A program made the position numbers and the translations under genes. The notes beneath the pieces are model-generated. The model had not been told where the DNA came from. It did no database searches and worked only from the letters and a program-made list of their open reading frames with translations. DNA of 64,000 nt, from contig CACHJZ010000007.1 in assembly GCA_902580275.1 (NCBI GenBank), positions 1 through 64,000 of the forward strand. Direction: 5' to 3'. The stretch comes from an uncultured Pelagibacteraceae bacterium (GTDB lineage: Bacteria; Pseudomonadota; Alphaproteobacteria; Pelagibacterales; Pelagibacteraceae). Positions 1 to 9,290 of the stretch are shown here, one piece after another; position 1 is the first letter of the stretch; each line of letters starts with the position of its first letter.

Positions 1-35
1 ATAACAACTATAAGTAGAATGACGAAATATTCCAT
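1..35 (-). CDS. possible start of a gene running off the left edge
   Basis: An ATG on the minus strand (bases 33-35) opens a frame that stays open to the window edge. It encodes eleven residues, MEYFVILLIVV, a hydrophobic start that would fit a membrane segment or signal peptide. It would lie about 64 bases downstream of the glycosyltransferase gene on the same strand. No clear Shine-Dalgarno sequence precedes it, and eleven codons are too few to name a family, so this is only a candidate. Confidence 0.3.
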   Translation of the reverse strand, partial: MEYFVILLIVV

Positions 36-53
36 AAATTTAGATAGGTTAAT

Positions 54-81
54 TTTGCATCATTACACTTTTTAATGCAAA
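54..81 (-). other. inverted repeat (7-bp stem) after the glycosyltransferase gene
   Basis: TTTGCAT at 54-60 pairs with ATGCAAA at 75-81 around a 14-base loop, just past the stop of the glycosyltransferase gene. No U-run follows the stem on the minus strand, so it does not look like a normal intrinsic terminator. It may protect the mRNA end or be chance in AT-rich DNA. Confidence 0.25.
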
Positions 82-99
82 CAAATTAAGAAAAATTAG

Positions 100-1107
100 C
101 TAACGATTTGGTGAAATATTATTAAAAAATATTTTTGCTGTTTCTTCCCATGTGAATTTTTTTGCAAATTCAAGACAATCATTTCGATCAACTTTTAAAG
201 CTTTATAAGCTGAAACTTTAAGATCATTATCTAGACAATCTATTTTGGAGCCTTCAAAAATATCTTTAGGACCTGGAACGGGATACGCAGCAACAGGCGT
301 ACCGCAATTTAAAGCCTCAGTAACTACAATTCCAAATGTATCTGTTTTACTTGGGAATACAAAAACATCAGAAGATGCAAAATATGATGCAAGTACACCA
401 TTTGTTTTTTCTCCTAAAAATATATCTCTAGGGAATTCTTCTTTTAATTTTTTTAAATCGGGTCCTTTTCCTATTATTATTTTTGTACCTTCTAAATCAC
501 ATTCTAAAAAAGCTCTTATATTTTTCTCAACAGCAACTCTTCCAACATAAATCCAAATTGGTCTTTTGTGGGGTAAATTAATTTTTTGAGGTTTTTTAAA
601 AGCTCCGTGATTTCCTCCTCTGGTCCAGGTAATCATTTTATTATTATCTATACCTATATCGATTAATTCTTTTCTCATAGATTCTGTTGTTACTAAAATT
701 CTCTCAGCCTTATTATGAAAGTTTGCTAAGAATTTTTCAGCCCATTTTGCAGGTATAATTGGAAAGTATAGTTTAAGATATTTATCAAACCTTGTATGAA
801 AACTCGTAGTAAATTTTAGATTATTTTTTAAACAATATCTTCTTGCCATAATCCCAATGGGACCTTCGGTAGCGATATGAATTGCATCAGGTTTGATTTT
901 CTTTATTAAACTACCAACTCTTGGCCATACATTTATAGATAACCTTATTTCATTATATTTAGGCATCGGAAAGGTTAAAAATAAATTTGGAGTAATATAT
1001 TCTATAGTATGACCTTGTTCTTTTAAGATATTACCTGTTTCATGCAAGGTTCTTACGACACCATTTACTTGTGGAAAATATGCATCTGTAGCAATTAAAA
1101 TTTTCAT
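100..1107 (-). CDS. GT4-family glycosyltransferase, probable diacylglycerol glycosyltransferase
   Basis: A 335-residue GT-B fold glycosyltransferase of family GT4. The N-terminus MKILIATDAYFPQVNGVVRT (1-20) is the usual acceptor-domain start, with the glycine-containing loop near residue 16. The nucleotide-sugar half begins near WIYVGR (185-190) and includes the DTFG...E region (256-264; E264 is the expected donor-binding Glu). It starts 3 bases after plcP stops on the same strand, so the two are probably one operon. In other bacteria, including SAR11, PlcP releases diacylglycerol from phospholipids and a neighbouring glycosyltransferase (called Agt in some species) converts it to a glycolipid during phosphate limitation. 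The family is clear. The lipid substrate is inferred from the neighbour, and the sugar donor cannot be read from the sequence. Confidence 0.85.
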   Translation of the reverse strand: MKILIATDAYFPQVNGVVRTLHETGNILKEQGHTIEYITPNLFLTFPMPKYNEIRLSINVWPRVGSLIKKIKPDAIHIATEGPIGIMARRYCLKNNLKFTTSFHTRFDKYLKLYFPIIPAKWAEKFLANFHNKAERILVTTESMRKELIDIGIDNNKMITWTRGGNHGAFKKPQKINLPHKRPIWIYVGRVAVEKNIRAFLECDLEGTKIIIGKGPDLKKLKEEFPRDIFLGEKTNGVLASYFASSDVFVFPSKTDTFGIVVTEALNCGTPVAAYPVPGPKDIFEGSKIDCLDNDLKVSAYKALKVDRNDCLEFAKKFTWEETAKIFFNNISPNR

Positions 1108-1110
1108 TAA

Positions 1111-1923
1111 CTATGAAGCTTTTTTTAAGTCTTCAGTTTTAATAGGTTTAATTATATCTTTAGTGTCTAAATATTGTTCTCTTATTTTATCCCAATATAA
1201 TATTTCAAAACTACCATCATAATTTTCAGCTAATGCAGTACAAGATTCAACCCAGTCTCCACAATTTAAATAATTGACACCATTAAAATCTCTATCCTCA
1301 GCATGATGGATGTGACCACAAATTATTCCATCAAACTTTTTTCTTTTTGCATAATCTGAAACTGTTTTTTCATATTCACCAATATATTTGACTGCGTTTT
1401 TGACTTTATACTTTAAAAATTTTGCAAGGGACCAATATTCTTTTCCTCTCAACCTTCTAAAAAAGTTAATTATTACATTAAATTGTAACAATAAATTATA
1501 TGCTATTGATCCAATTTTAGATAACCATTTAGCATGTTTCATTACTCCATCCCAAGCATCACCATGGACAACAACATATTTTTTTCCATTATTTGTTTCA
1601 TGAATTACTCTATTTAACATATGAATATCACCAAAATGCATTGGAATAAATTTCCTTAACATCTCGTCATGATTACCCATTATGTAGAACACTTTAGTCC
1701 CATGTCTTGCTTTTCTTAAAATTTTTTGGATTACATCATTATGTTCTTGAGGCCAAAAAAAACTTTTTTGCATTGCCCAGATATCAATAATGTCTCCTAC
1801 AAGATAAAGATTTTCAGATCTTGAATTTTTAAAAAACTCTAAAATTTTATTCGCCTGACAACCTTTGGTACCTAAATGCAAATCAGAAATAAATATACTC
1901 TTATATTTTAATATATTAGGCAT
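1111..1923 (-). CDS. plcP: PlcP-type metallophosphoesterase (phospholipase C for lipid remodelling)
   Basis: A 270-residue calcineurin-like phosphoesterase. All metal-binding blocks are present: SDLHLG (13-18), GDIID (43-47), GNHDE (83-87), VVHGD (118-122) and GHIHH (203-207). The stretch after block one (TKGCQANKILEFF, then WPQEHNDVIQK at 58-68) resembles the PlcP group of alphaproteobacteria more than true LpxH. The window also has lpxI at 38 kb, which does the LpxH job in lipid A synthesis, so an LpxH role is not needed here. PlcP enzymes remove the phosphate headgroup from phosphatidylglycerol or phosphatidylethanolamine, giving diacylglycerol. The gene sits directly upstream of a glycosyltransferase gene and is divergent from a diacylglycerol-kinase-like gene. 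Enzyme class is certain. The PlcP assignment is strong but rests on family resemblance and context. Confidence 0.87.
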   Translation of the reverse strand: MPNILKYKSIFISDLHLGTKGCQANKILEFFKNSRSENLYLVGDIIDIWAMQKSFFWPQEHNDVIQKILRKARHGTKVFYIMGNHDEMLRKFIPMHFGDIHMLNRVIHETNNGKKYVVVHGDAWDGVMKHAKWLSKIGSIAYNLLLQFNVIINFFRRLRGKEYWSLAKFLKYKVKNAVKYIGEYEKTVSDYAKRKKFDGIICGHIHHAEDRDFNGVNYLNCGDWVESCTALAENYDGSFEILYWDKIREQYLDTKDIIKPIKTEDLKKAS

Positions 1924-1980
1924 TTAAAAATCTTTTTTTTAACACAACTGTAACACGAATCATGTAATTCTTATCTCATT

Positions 1981-2003
1981 CAAATGTTACAAATTTGTTA
2001 AAA
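1981..2003 (-). promoter_or_regulatory. candidate Pho-box-like direct repeat upstream of plcP
   Basis: In the 98-base gap between plcP and the divergent lipid kinase, the minus strand reads TTTTAACAAAT then TTGTAACATTT: two TTAAC/GTAAC half-sites exactly 11 bases apart. PhoB boxes are 11-base direct repeats of a CTGTCAT-type element followed by an AT-rich spacer, and alphaproteobacterial versions tolerate GTAAC. The position, about 60-80 bases before plcP, suits phosphate control. The match is degenerate and the DNA is AT-rich, so this is a hypothesis. Confidence 0.35.
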
Positions 2004-2021
2004 ATTATTTAAGAAATAATT

Positions 2022-2906
2022 ATGTTATATTGTTTAATTTATAATCTAAACTCTTCTTCAGGAAGAAAATCACAATTCATAAATAGAGTTTTATCTAAGT
2101 TAAAAGAAAATAATTCTGTAGACTACTTTGAGACAAAAACAACAAATCAAGCTAAAGAAATTTTTAGAAATTTTAATCAAAAAAAATACGATCGACTAAT
2201 AATAGCTGGTGGCGATGGATCGGTATCTTTTGCAATTAATGAACTAATTAAAAATGATTTTAACTTTAAACACGATTTTGCCATAGGTTATATACCCGCT
2301 GGTACAGCAAATTTACTTCAAGCTGAATTATCAATGAATAAAAAAGTTGATGATATAGTTAATGTATTGATTTCAAACAATTATAAAACCTCTAATCTTG
2401 TAAAAATTAACGAAAGTTATTTCTTTTTAATGGCTGGTATAGGATGGGATGCAAAAATTGTTCATTCAATTAATTCAAAAATTAAAAAGATTCTTGGTAA
2501 AATTATATTCGGCATCAAGGGTTTTCAGTATTTCTTATTTATGAATAATAAAAAATTAAATGTTACTTTTGATGGACAATTTTATCAAGCAGACTGGATA
2601 TTATCCTCAAATACCAAATATTACGCTGGCCATCATAAAATAAATAAAACAAATATTTTTGAAGATAAATTAGTTACTTATATATTTAAGGATTTGACTA
2701 GAATCAATTTATTATATTCCATATTTTTAATAATCCTTAATGGCGACTTAAGTAAAAACAAAAATGTTATTACTACTTATTCTCAAAATATCACTATTGA
2801 AGGAAATGATTTAATACCTGTTCAAATTGACGGGGATAATTTTGGTTCATATAAAAAAATTCATTTAAATCAGTCAAATAAAAAAATGAATTTTCTTGTA
2901 AAATAA
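2022..2906 (+). CDS. diacylglycerol kinase / LCB5-YegS-type lipid kinase
   Basis: A 294-residue lipid kinase of the DAGK catalytic family. The nucleotide loop GGDGS (63-67) follows a Rossmann-like beta-alpha start. The second signature PAGTANLLQAEL (92-103) matches the PxGTxN block of YegS, DgkB and sphingosine kinases. Such enzymes phosphorylate diacylglycerol or related lipids with ATP. The gene is divergent from the plcP-glycosyltransferase pair with 98 bases between the starts, and ends directly against the 3' end of manC, which is convergent. A kinase returning diacylglycerol to phosphatidate would oppose or recycle the PlcP product, which makes it a natural third member of the module. 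The true substrate is inferred. Confidence 0.82.
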   Translation: MLYCLIYNLNSSSGRKSQFINRVLSKLKENNSVDYFETKTTNQAKEIFRNFNQKKYDRLIIAGGDGSVSFAINELIKNDFNFKHDFAIGYIPAGTANLLQAELSMNKKVDDIVNVLISNNYKTSNLVKINESYFFLMAGIGWDAKIVHSINSKIKKILGKIIFGIKGFQYFLFMNNKKLNVTFDGQFYQADWILSSNTKYYAGHHKINKTNIFEDKLVTYIFKDLTRINLLYSIFLIILNGDLSKNKNVITTYSQNITIEGNDLIPVQIDGDNFGSYKKIHLNQSNKKMNFLVK

Positions 2907-4112
2907 TTATTTTATTCTACCATAAATATCTTGGTATCTCACAATATCGGTTTCCTTTAATATTGAACCAAGTTGCGCTTCAATAATTTTAACAGGCTTT
3001 TTAAAAGGATTTTCAATTCTATGAATGGCCCCTAGTGGAATGAATGTAGCTTCATTTACTTTTTTATAAAATACCTTTTTATTTAATGTTATTTTAGGTT
3101 TTCCTTGAGTAACTAGCCAGTGTTCTGATCTATGAAAATGCTTTTGAAGACTTAAGATACCTTTAGATTTAACATACAATTCCTTTATTAAAAAATTTTT
3201 ACCATTATATAAATTTGTATAACTACCCCATGGTCTATAAAAAACATTTTTCTTTTTAAAATATTTAGATTTGTTTTTTCCATACATTTTACAGATTTCT
3301 TTCCAGCTACCTAAATCAGACCATGGAATATCCAATTTAATCGCATTTATATTTTTTGTTTTTTCTAAAATTGCATAATCAAAAGATTTTTCAATTGACT
3401 TAATGAATGATGATTTATTTAGATAATATATGTTATTTCGATATTTTGACTTATGAACTGATGCTAAACAATTTTTGTAAGTTTTTGGTTGAAACTTTTT
3501 AAAATTATTAATGATTGAGTCTTTTCTTAAAAAAAACATGCCAGAATTCCAGTATCCCTTTTTTTTAATAACTTGCTTTGCTTTTGTAGGCTTTGGTTTT
3601 TCAATAAATCTTGTAACTTTATTGATATTTCTTTTATCTTTTTTGGTTAAAAAATATCCGTATTCGCTAGATGGGTTAGTTGGTTTAATACCAAAAATAA
3701 ATACATTTTTATTATCAAGATTAGATTTATTTTTGTTTATTTCTTTATTTAATTTATTTGGATTTTCAATTAAGTGATCTGCAGTAAAATACATTAAAGG
3801 CTGACTATTTGGGATGTCTTTTATTAGTGCCGAAGTTAATATAGCTGGGGCTGTATTTTTTTTTGCCGGTTCTAAAACAATCTTAAATTTTTTTATTTTA
3901 CTTTTTTTTAAAGCCTTTTTAACTTCTTTAATATACTTAGCATTTGTGCTGATGATGGGATAATCGTAGATATTTTTTTTAATTCTCTCAAAGGTTTTGT
4001 TAATTAGTGTCCAACCGCCAAAATCGATAAATTGTTTTGCTTGATGTTTTGATCCTTTGGGCCAGAGCCTAGTACCAGCTCCACCACATAAAATTACAGG
4101 TCTTATTTTCAT
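2907..4112 (-). CDS. manC: mannose-1-phosphate guanylyltransferase with C-terminal isomerase-type cupin
   Basis: A bifunctional-type ManC/AlgA protein of about 401 residues. The nucleotidyltransferase signature GGAGTRLWP lies at residues 10-18, FIEKP in the middle of the domain, and a cupin with FHRSEHW and PLGAIHRIENP motifs forms the last third, as in type II phosphomannose isomerases. It makes GDP-mannose for surface polysaccharide or glycolipid. An in-frame extension upstream (to 4205) overlaps ilvD and carries no family sequence. I therefore chose the ATG at 4110-4112, whose A overlaps the ilvD stop (TAATG), a coupling seen repeatedly in this window. It lies at the end of a valS-ilvD-manC unit. 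Confidence 0.9.
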   Translation of the reverse strand: MKIRPVILCGGAGTRLWPKGSKHQAKQFIDFGGWTLINKTFERIKKNIYDYPIISTNAKYIKEVKKALKKSKIKKFKIVLEPAKKNTAPAILTSALIKDIPNSQPLMYFTADHLIENPNKLNKEINKNKSNLDNKNVFIFGIKPTNPSSEYGYFLTKKDKRNINKVTRFIEKPKPTKAKQVIKKKGYWNSGMFFLRKDSIINNFKKFQPKTYKNCLASVHKSKYRNNIYYLNKSSFIKSIEKSFDYAILEKTKNINAIKLDIPWSDLGSWKEICKMYGKNKSKYFKKKNVFYRPWGSYTNLYNGKNFLIKELYVKSKGILSLQKHFHRSEHWLVTQGKPKITLNKKVFYKKVNEATFIPLGAIHRIENPFKKPVKIIEAQLGSILKETDIVRYQDIYGRIK

Positions 4113-5830
4113 TAAATATCTGCGTATGTCCTGACTTCTTCTTTTGCACCTGGATGTGTAGGCGCCCCGAGATATGCTGGTCCAACAGTTTGTGCGTACT
4201 TCCAAAGTGTTCCATTACCAAAATTAATTTTCTTTGGTTTCCATTTTTTTCGTCTTTTTGCTAATTCTTTTTTAGACAAACGAACATTTATTGTTCCTTT
4301 CTTAGCATCAAGATCAATAATATCTCCATTTCTTAATAGAGCTATTGGTCCTCCAACTGATGCTTCTGGCCCAACATGTCCAATGCAAAATCCTCTTGTT
4401 GCTCCTGAAAATCTTCCATCTGTAATTAGTGCAACTTTTTCACCCTTCCCTTGACCATATATTGCTCCTGTTGTTTGAAGCATTTCTCTCATACCTGGAC
4501 CACCTTTAGGACCTTCGTATCTAATTATAATGATATCACCATCTTTATACTTTTTATTTTTAACAGCTTTATAAGCTGCTTCTTCTGTATCAAAACATCT
4601 TGCCTTACCAGTAAATTGTAATCTTTTTAAACCAGCTACTTTAACAATAGCTCCATCAGGTGCTAAATTTCCTTTTAATCCAACTACGCCGCCATCTGGA
4701 GATAATGGTTGATTATATGTCCTCATAACTTTTTGATTTTTGTTAAATTTAACGTTTTTTAAATTTTGTCTCATAGTTTTACCTGTAACAGTCATGCAAT
4801 CACCATGAATGTATCCGCCATCTAAAAGTGTTTTTAATAACATTGGAACACCACCTGCTTTCCACATATCTTTTGCTACATACTTTCCACCTGGTTTAAG
4901 ATCAGCCAGATAAGGTGTTTTTTTAAATATTCTTGCAACATCCATTAAATCAAATTTAATTCCAGCTTCATTTGCAAGTGCTGGTAAATGTAATGCAGCA
5001 TTAGTAGATCCACCTGTTGCAGCAACAATAGTGGCTGCATTTTCTAAAGATTTTTTTGTAACAATGTCTCTAGGTCTAATTTTTTTTTCTAATAAACTCA
5101 TTACTGCTTTTCCACTTTTTAAAGCGTAAGAGTCTCTTTGAGTATATGGTGCTGGAGTTCCTGCTGAATAAGGTAAAGCTAAACCAATTGCTTCTGAAAC
5201 ACATGCCATAGTATTTGCTGTAAATTGACCCCCGCAAGCACCTGCACTTGGACAAGCTTTAAGTTCTAATTTTCTTAATGCATTTGCAGACATTTTTCCT
5301 GAGGAGTATTTTCCAACACCTTCAAAAACATCAACTACAGTTACATCTTTACCATTAAATCTTCCTGGCAATATAGATCCACCATAAATAAATACACTTG
5401 GTACATTCAAACGAACCATGGCCATCATCAAACCAGGTAATGATTTATCACAACCAGCTACACCGACTAGTGCATCATAACAATGTCCTCTAACGGTTAA
5501 TTCAGTTGAATCTGCAATTACATCTCTAGATATCAATGAAGACTTCATACCCTCGTGGCCCATTGCTATACCGTCTGTTACGGTGATAGTACAAAATTCT
5601 CTTGGTGTTCCACCCGCTTGATGAACACCTTTTTTAACAGACTGAGCTTGTCTCATTAAAGCAATGTTACAAGGAGCTGCCTCGTTCCATGTTGAAACAA
5701 CACCAACAAAAGGTTTGGCAACATCTTTTTCTGTTAAATCCATTGCATAATAAAATGATCTTTGTGGTGCTTTGTCAGGACCTACAGATGTATGACGACT
5801 AGGTAATTTTTTTTTATTAAATTTTGGCAT
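4112..5830 (-). CDS. ilvD: dihydroxy-acid dehydratase
   Basis: A 572-residue IlvD/Edd-family dehydratase that converts 2,3-dihydroxy-isovalerate or -methylvalerate to the 2-keto acids of valine and isoleucine synthesis. Three cysteines expected to bind the Fe-S cluster are present: PCN (C54), GCDKSLPG (C127) and GACGGQ (C199). The C-terminal half keeps the [20 protein letters not shown] block. Full length for the family. It begins at the valS stop with a 1-base TAATG overlap and ends the same way against manC, so the three genes are probably cotranscribed. Pairing a valine biosynthetic enzyme with valyl-tRNA synthetase is suggestive, but may only reflect genome compaction. Confidence 0.96.
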   Translation of the reverse strand: MPKFNKKKLPSRHTSVGPDKAPQRSFYYAMDLTEKDVAKPFVGVVSTWNEAAPCNIALMRQAQSVKKGVHQAGGTPREFCTITVTDGIAMGHEGMKSSLISRDVIADSTELTVRGHCYDALVGVAGCDKSLPGLMMAMVRLNVPSVFIYGGSILPGRFNGKDVTVVDVFEGVGKYSSGKMSANALRKLELKACPSAGACGGQFTANTMACVSEAIGLALPYSAGTPAPYTQRDSYALKSGKAVMSLLEKKIRPRDIVTKKSLENAATIVAATGGSTNAALHLPALANEAGIKFDLMDVARIFKKTPYLADLKPGGKYVAKDMWKAGGVPMLLKTLLDGGYIHGDCMTVTGKTMRQNLKNVKFNKNQKVMRTYNQPLSPDGGVVGLKGNLAPDGAIVKVAGLKRLQFTGKARCFDTEEAAYKAVKNKKYKDGDIIIIRYEGPKGGPGMREMLQTTGAIYGQGKGEKVALITDGRFSGATRGFCIGHVGPEASVGGPIALLRNGDIIDLDAKKGTINVRLSKKELAKRRKKWKPKKINFGNGTLWKYAQTVGPAYLGAPTHPGAKEEVRTYADI

Positions 5831-8448
5831 TAAAGATTTTTTATAGTTAATGATAGTTTTTTAACATCATTTTGTAAATTATTATAATTACTTTTTTCTT
5901 GATGAACAATATGTTTCGGTGCTCGTTTGACAAAATCTTTGTTACTTAATCTAGAACTTATTTTATCAATTTCTCCCTGATATTTTGCCTGTTTAGCAAT
6001 AAGATTTTGCTTTATTAAATTTAAGTCGATATTTTCTTCAAAATAAAGTTTAAATACATTCCCTTTAATTATCATAGAAGCTGAGGGGTGGCTCTTATCT
6101 TTTTCAAGAAAATTTGAAATACGTCCAAGTTTTTTTACAACTGTACTGTTTTTATTTAAAAAAGTTTTGTTTGTTTTGTCTATTTTGGCAAATGAAATAT
6201 CAATAAAAGATCCAGGACTAATACCTAATTCATTTTTAAAGGATCTAATTTCTGTAATAAAATTGATAATTTTTTCAACATCATCAAATTTTTGTTTTTT
6301 TGATTTATCAGCAATCCAATTTGAATACATAAGATAATTTTTGCTATTATTATCTAATTTGTTTTTCAGCCAAATTTCCTCTGTAATAAATGGTATAAAT
6401 GGATGAAGTAAAACCAATATTTCTTTAAATACGAAACTAGCCATTTCTTTTGTCTCTTTGATGTCTGTTTTTTTCTCTGAACTGAAGATGGTTTTGCTTA
6501 ACTCCAAATACCAATCACAATATGAATGCCATACAAATTGATATAAATTACGAGAAGCTTCATCAAATCTATAATCTTTTATATTTTTTTCGATTAATTG
6601 CTTTGTTTTGATCAATTCACTATAAATCCATCTATTTATGTTTAGTTTTGCTTTTGGTGATTTTTTAACATTTTTAAGTTCACATTTGTTGTGAATTAAA
6701 AAGTTATTTACATTCCAAAGTTTATTTAAAAAATTTCTATTACCTTTAACTCTATCTTCAGACAATTTAACGTCTCTACCCGGTGAAGCCATTGATAAAA
6801 GAGTAAAACGTAAAGCATCTGCACTGTATTTTTCTATAAGTTCCAAGGGATCAATAACATTACCTTTTGACTTAGACATTTTTTGCCCTTTTTCATCTCT
6901 AACAAGAGCATGAACATATATATCCTTAAAAGGTTCCTTATTAAGAAATTCCATTCCAAACATAATCATTCTAGCAACCCAAAAGAAAATAATATCAAAC
7001 CCCGTAACCAATACAGATGTTGGATAAAATTTTTTTAGATAATCATTTTTTTTTGGCCATCCAAGTGTAGCAAAAGCCCAAAGTCCAGATGAAAACCATG
7101 TATCAAGTACGTCAGGATCTCTTTTTAATTCAACATTTTTTTTATACTTTTTTTTTGCTATTTTTATTGCTTCATCTTCGTTAGACGCAACTATAATTTC
7201 ATTATCTGGTGTGTACCAAGCTGGGATTTGATGTCCCCACCACAGTTGACGTGAAATACACCATGGTTCAATATTATTCATCCATTGAAAATATGTCTTA
7301 GACCAGTTAGTTGGAAAAAAATTTGTTTTTTTATTTTTGACAACTTTTTTTGCTTTTACTGATAATTTTTTAGCATCTGCAAACCATTGATCAGTAAGAT
7401 AGGGTTCAATTATAGAATTTGATCTATCACCATAAGGAACTTTATTTTTTATATTTTCTTCTTTAACGAATAAGTCTCCTAAATCACTTAGAATTTTTTT
7501 TCTTGCTTCAAATCTATCTAAACCTTGATAATCAATTGGTGCATTGTTATTGATTTTTCCTTCATCAGTAAAAATATTTATAACTTCTAACTTATTTCTT
7601 TTTCCTACATCATAATCGTTAAAATCATGTGCTGGAGTAATTTTAACTGCACCAGTGCCTTGTTCTGGGTCAGCATACTCGTCAGCTATTATTTTTACTT
7701 TCCTTTTTGATATTGGTAAAATTACATTCATACCTAAATATTTCTTAAATCGCTTATCTTTGGGATGGACTGCTACCGCAGTATCTCCCAACATTGTCTC
7801 TGGCCTTGTTGTGGCAATAGTTATAAAATCTGTAGTATTTTCAATTTGATATTTAATATAATATAACTTCGAATTTACTTCTCTTTGATCGACCTCTAAG
7901 TCCGATATTGCAGTTTTTAATACAGTATCCCAATTTACAAGTTTTCTTGCTTTATAAATTAATCCATTATTATACATCTCCACAAAAACTTTAATCACAG
8001 ATTTAGATAGATTTTCGTCCATGGTAAAAGCATTTCTAGACCAATCACAAGAACATCCTAATTTTTTTAATTGGTTAATTATAATGTCACCATACTCATT
8101 TTTCCATTCCCATACTTTTTTAACAAATTCTTCTCTTCCGAGATCTTGCTTATTAATATTTTCTTTTTGAAGTTTTTTTTCTACAAGCGCTTGTGTAGCT
8201 ATCCCTGCATGATCGGTTCCAGGTTGCCATAAAGTCTCAAAATTATTCATTCTATGAAATCTGGTCAACATATCCTGAATTGTGTTATTTAAAGCATGCC
8301 CCATATGCAGACTTCCAGTCACATTTGGGGGTGGTATTACAATTGAAAATTTTTTTTTGTTTTTTTTCGGTTTAAATAAACCTTTCTTTTCCCAATAGGT
8401 GTAAATTCTGTTTTCTACCTGTGTATGAATATATTTATCAGAGCTCAT
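5830..8448 (-). CDS. valS: valine--tRNA ligase
   Basis: An 872-residue class I aminoacyl-tRNA synthetase. The HIGH-type motif is HMGH (48-51, preceded by PPPNVTGSL) and KMSKSKG occurs near residue 520. Between them lies the CP1 editing domain, including [17 protein letters not shown]. The C-terminal 70 residues are lysine-rich and helical, as expected for the ValRS coiled-coil arm. It charges tRNA-Val and clears mischarged threonine. It is the first gene of the unit continuing into ilvD and manC. The upstream gap (8449-8564) shows no tRNA-like leader. Confidence 0.96.
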   Translation of the reverse strand: MSSDKYIHTQVENRIYTYWEKKGLFKPKKNKKKFSIVIPPPNVTGSLHMGHALNNTIQDMLTRFHRMNNFETLWQPGTDHAGIATQALVEKKLQKENINKQDLGREEFVKKVWEWKNEYGDIIINQLKKLGCSCDWSRNAFTMDENLSKSVIKVFVEMYNNGLIYKARKLVNWDTVLKTAISDLEVDQREVNSKLYYIKYQIENTTDFITIATTRPETMLGDTAVAVHPKDKRFKKYLGMNVILPISKRKVKIIADEYADPEQGTGAVKITPAHDFNDYDVGKRNKLEVINIFTDEGKINNNAPIDYQGLDRFEARKKILSDLGDLFVKEENIKNKVPYGDRSNSIIEPYLTDQWFADAKKLSVKAKKVVKNKKTNFFPTNWSKTYFQWMNNIEPWCISRQLWWGHQIPAWYTPDNEIIVASNEDEAIKIAKKKYKKNVELKRDPDVLDTWFSSGLWAFATLGWPKKNDYLKKFYPTSVLVTGFDIIFFWVARMIMFGMEFLNKEPFKDIYVHALVRDEKGQKMSKSKGNVIDPLELIEKYSADALRFTLLSMASPGRDVKLSEDRVKGNRNFLNKLWNVNNFLIHNKCELKNVKKSPKAKLNINRWIYSELIKTKQLIEKNIKDYRFDEASRNLYQFVWHSYCDWYLELSKTIFSSEKKTDIKETKEMASFVFKEILVLLHPFIPFITEEIWLKNKLDNNSKNYLMYSNWIADKSKKQKFDDVEKIINFITEIRSFKNELGISPGSFIDISFAKIDKTNKTFLNKNSTVVKKLGRISNFLEKDKSHPSASMIIKGNVFKLYFEENIDLNLIKQNLIAKQAKYQGEIDKISSRLSNKDFVKRAPKHIVHQEKSNYNNLQNDVKKLSLTIKNL

Positions 8449-8504
8449 ATAACGATTTATAGTTTATAATTTAATAAACGTAATTAACAATAATCAAATT
8501 AACA

Positions 8505-8532
8505 TTGAATTTGATGGACTATTTAATATAAG
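8505..8532 (+). promoter_or_regulatory. candidate promoter for tRNA-Cys/tRNA-Asn
   Basis: TTGAAT (8505-8510) and TATAAG (8527-8532) are separated by 16 bases and would start transcription about 25 bases before tRNA-Cys. They resemble sigma-70 -35 and -10 elements. In DNA this AT-rich such matches are common, so support is moderate. Confidence 0.35.
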
Positions 8533-8564
8533 CAATTAATAATAAATTTTATTTAGTACAAAAT

Positions 8565-8638
8565 GGTAACGTGGCGGAATGGTTACGCAGAGGATTGCAA
8601 ATCCTTGTATCCCGGTTCGATTCCGGGCGTTACCTCCA
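8565..8638 (+). tRNA. trnC: tRNA-Cys (anticodon GCA)
   Basis: A complete cloverleaf: acceptor GGTAACG pairs with CGTTACC, the anticodon stem-loop reads GGATTGCAAATCC with anticodon GCA, and the T-arm reads CCCGGTTCGATTCCGGG. The discriminator is T (U) as expected for Cys, and CCA is encoded (8636-8638). It lies 50 bases before tRNA-Asn on the same strand, probably in one transcript. Confidence 0.97.
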
Positions 8639-8688
8639 AAAAAAGAGTTGTTTTAACTTAAAAAAAAAGTAAATTTTGATTTTTATAT

Positions 8689-8764
8689 TCCTCGGTAGCT
8701 CAGTTGGTAGAGCAGTTGACTGTTAATCAATTGGTCGCAGGTTCGAGTCCTGCCCGAGGAGCCA
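8689..8764 (+). tRNA. trnN: tRNA-Asn (anticodon GTT)
   Basis: Acceptor TCCTCGG pairs with CCGAGGA. The D-arm AGCTCAGTTGGTAGAGC, the anticodon loop GACTGTTAATC (anticodon GTT) and the T-arm with GGTTCGAGTCC are all canonical. Discriminator G and encoded CCA (8762-8764). Only 4 bases separate its 3' end from the stop codon of the convergent XRE gene. Confidence 0.97.
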
Positions 8765-8768
8765 AAAA

Positions 8769-9140
8769 TTAACCTGTTTTTGAAACTCCAACCTGTGCAA
8801 CTTGCAAGTTCTTACTAAACTTGAGTTTTTGATCTTGGGTTAATTCAGAATAAAGTTTTAAAAGAAAGTTATAGTTAACATTCATATGATTTTCTTTAAT
8901 CTTTTCTGCGTTAATAGCATATTCTGAAAAATCCTCGAAAAAATAGTTTATTGGAACTTTAAGATAATTTGATAATTGAAGTAATCTTATTGAACTTACT
9001 CCGTTTGTTCCCTTTTCGTATTTTTGTATTTGTTGAAATGTAACGTTGATTGCTTTTGCTACTTTAGTTTGAGTTAAGCCAAGTGCTAATCTTCTTAGCT
9101 TAAGCTTATTGCCTAAGTGTTTATTAAAATTTTCTTCCAT
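8769..9140 (-). CDS. XRE-family helix-turn-helix regulator
   Basis: A 123-residue protein whose first half (about 11-66) is a Cro/CI-type helix-turn-helix: LGNKLKLRRLALGLTQTKVA, then VTFQQIQKYEKGTNGVS. The second half is a short helical tail without a recognisable ligand domain. Stand-alone XRE proteins of this size are common single-copy regulators in alphaproteobacteria. It is next to two tRNA genes and downstream of the aap operon on the same strand, but separated from it by 150 bases that could hold its own promoter. There is no phage gene or toxin partner nearby. Its targets cannot be told from the sequence. Confidence 0.88.
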   Translation of the reverse strand: MEENFNKHLGNKLKLRRLALGLTQTKVAKAINVTFQQIQKYEKGTNGVSSIRLLQLSNYLKVPINYFFEDFSEYAINAEKIKENHMNVNYNFLLKLYSELTQDQKLKFSKNLQVAQVGVSKTG

Positions 9141-9290
9141 TAAGACCCCTCTTAAAAAGAAAGATTGAACTCTATCCTGAAGGTTTATGCAAGCCCTAAA
9201 ATTTTTTTTTTTTAGCGTATTTATTGGCTTGACATAAGGTTAAAAAGCCTAAATCGCTTTTACAAAATAAAGTAAACTAATTTAGACTAA

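Noticed and set aside
54-81. Hairpin after the glycosyltransferase gene as an intrinsic terminator
   Set aside because: The loop is long and no U-run follows the stem on the transcribed strand, so it is listed only as an inverted repeat.
245-550. Plus-strand open frame of 101 codons
   Set aside because: It is antisense to the well-supported glycosyltransferase gene and its translation matches no family; many similar antisense frames in the window were rejected for the same reason.
4113-4205. N-terminal extension of the manC reading frame
   Set aside because: The extra 31 codons overlap ilvD, have no similarity to ManC-type proteins, and the family start [11 protein letters not shown] lies at 4112.
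8769-9140. XRE gene as a phage remnant or antitoxin
   Set aside because: No phage, integrase or toxin gene lies beside it, and such single XRE regulators are normal chromosomal genes in alphaproteobacteria.
9229-9234. Plus-strand TTGACA resembling a -35 promoter element
   Set aside because: No -10 element at the right distance and no plus-strand gene downstream; it points into the 3' end of aapP.
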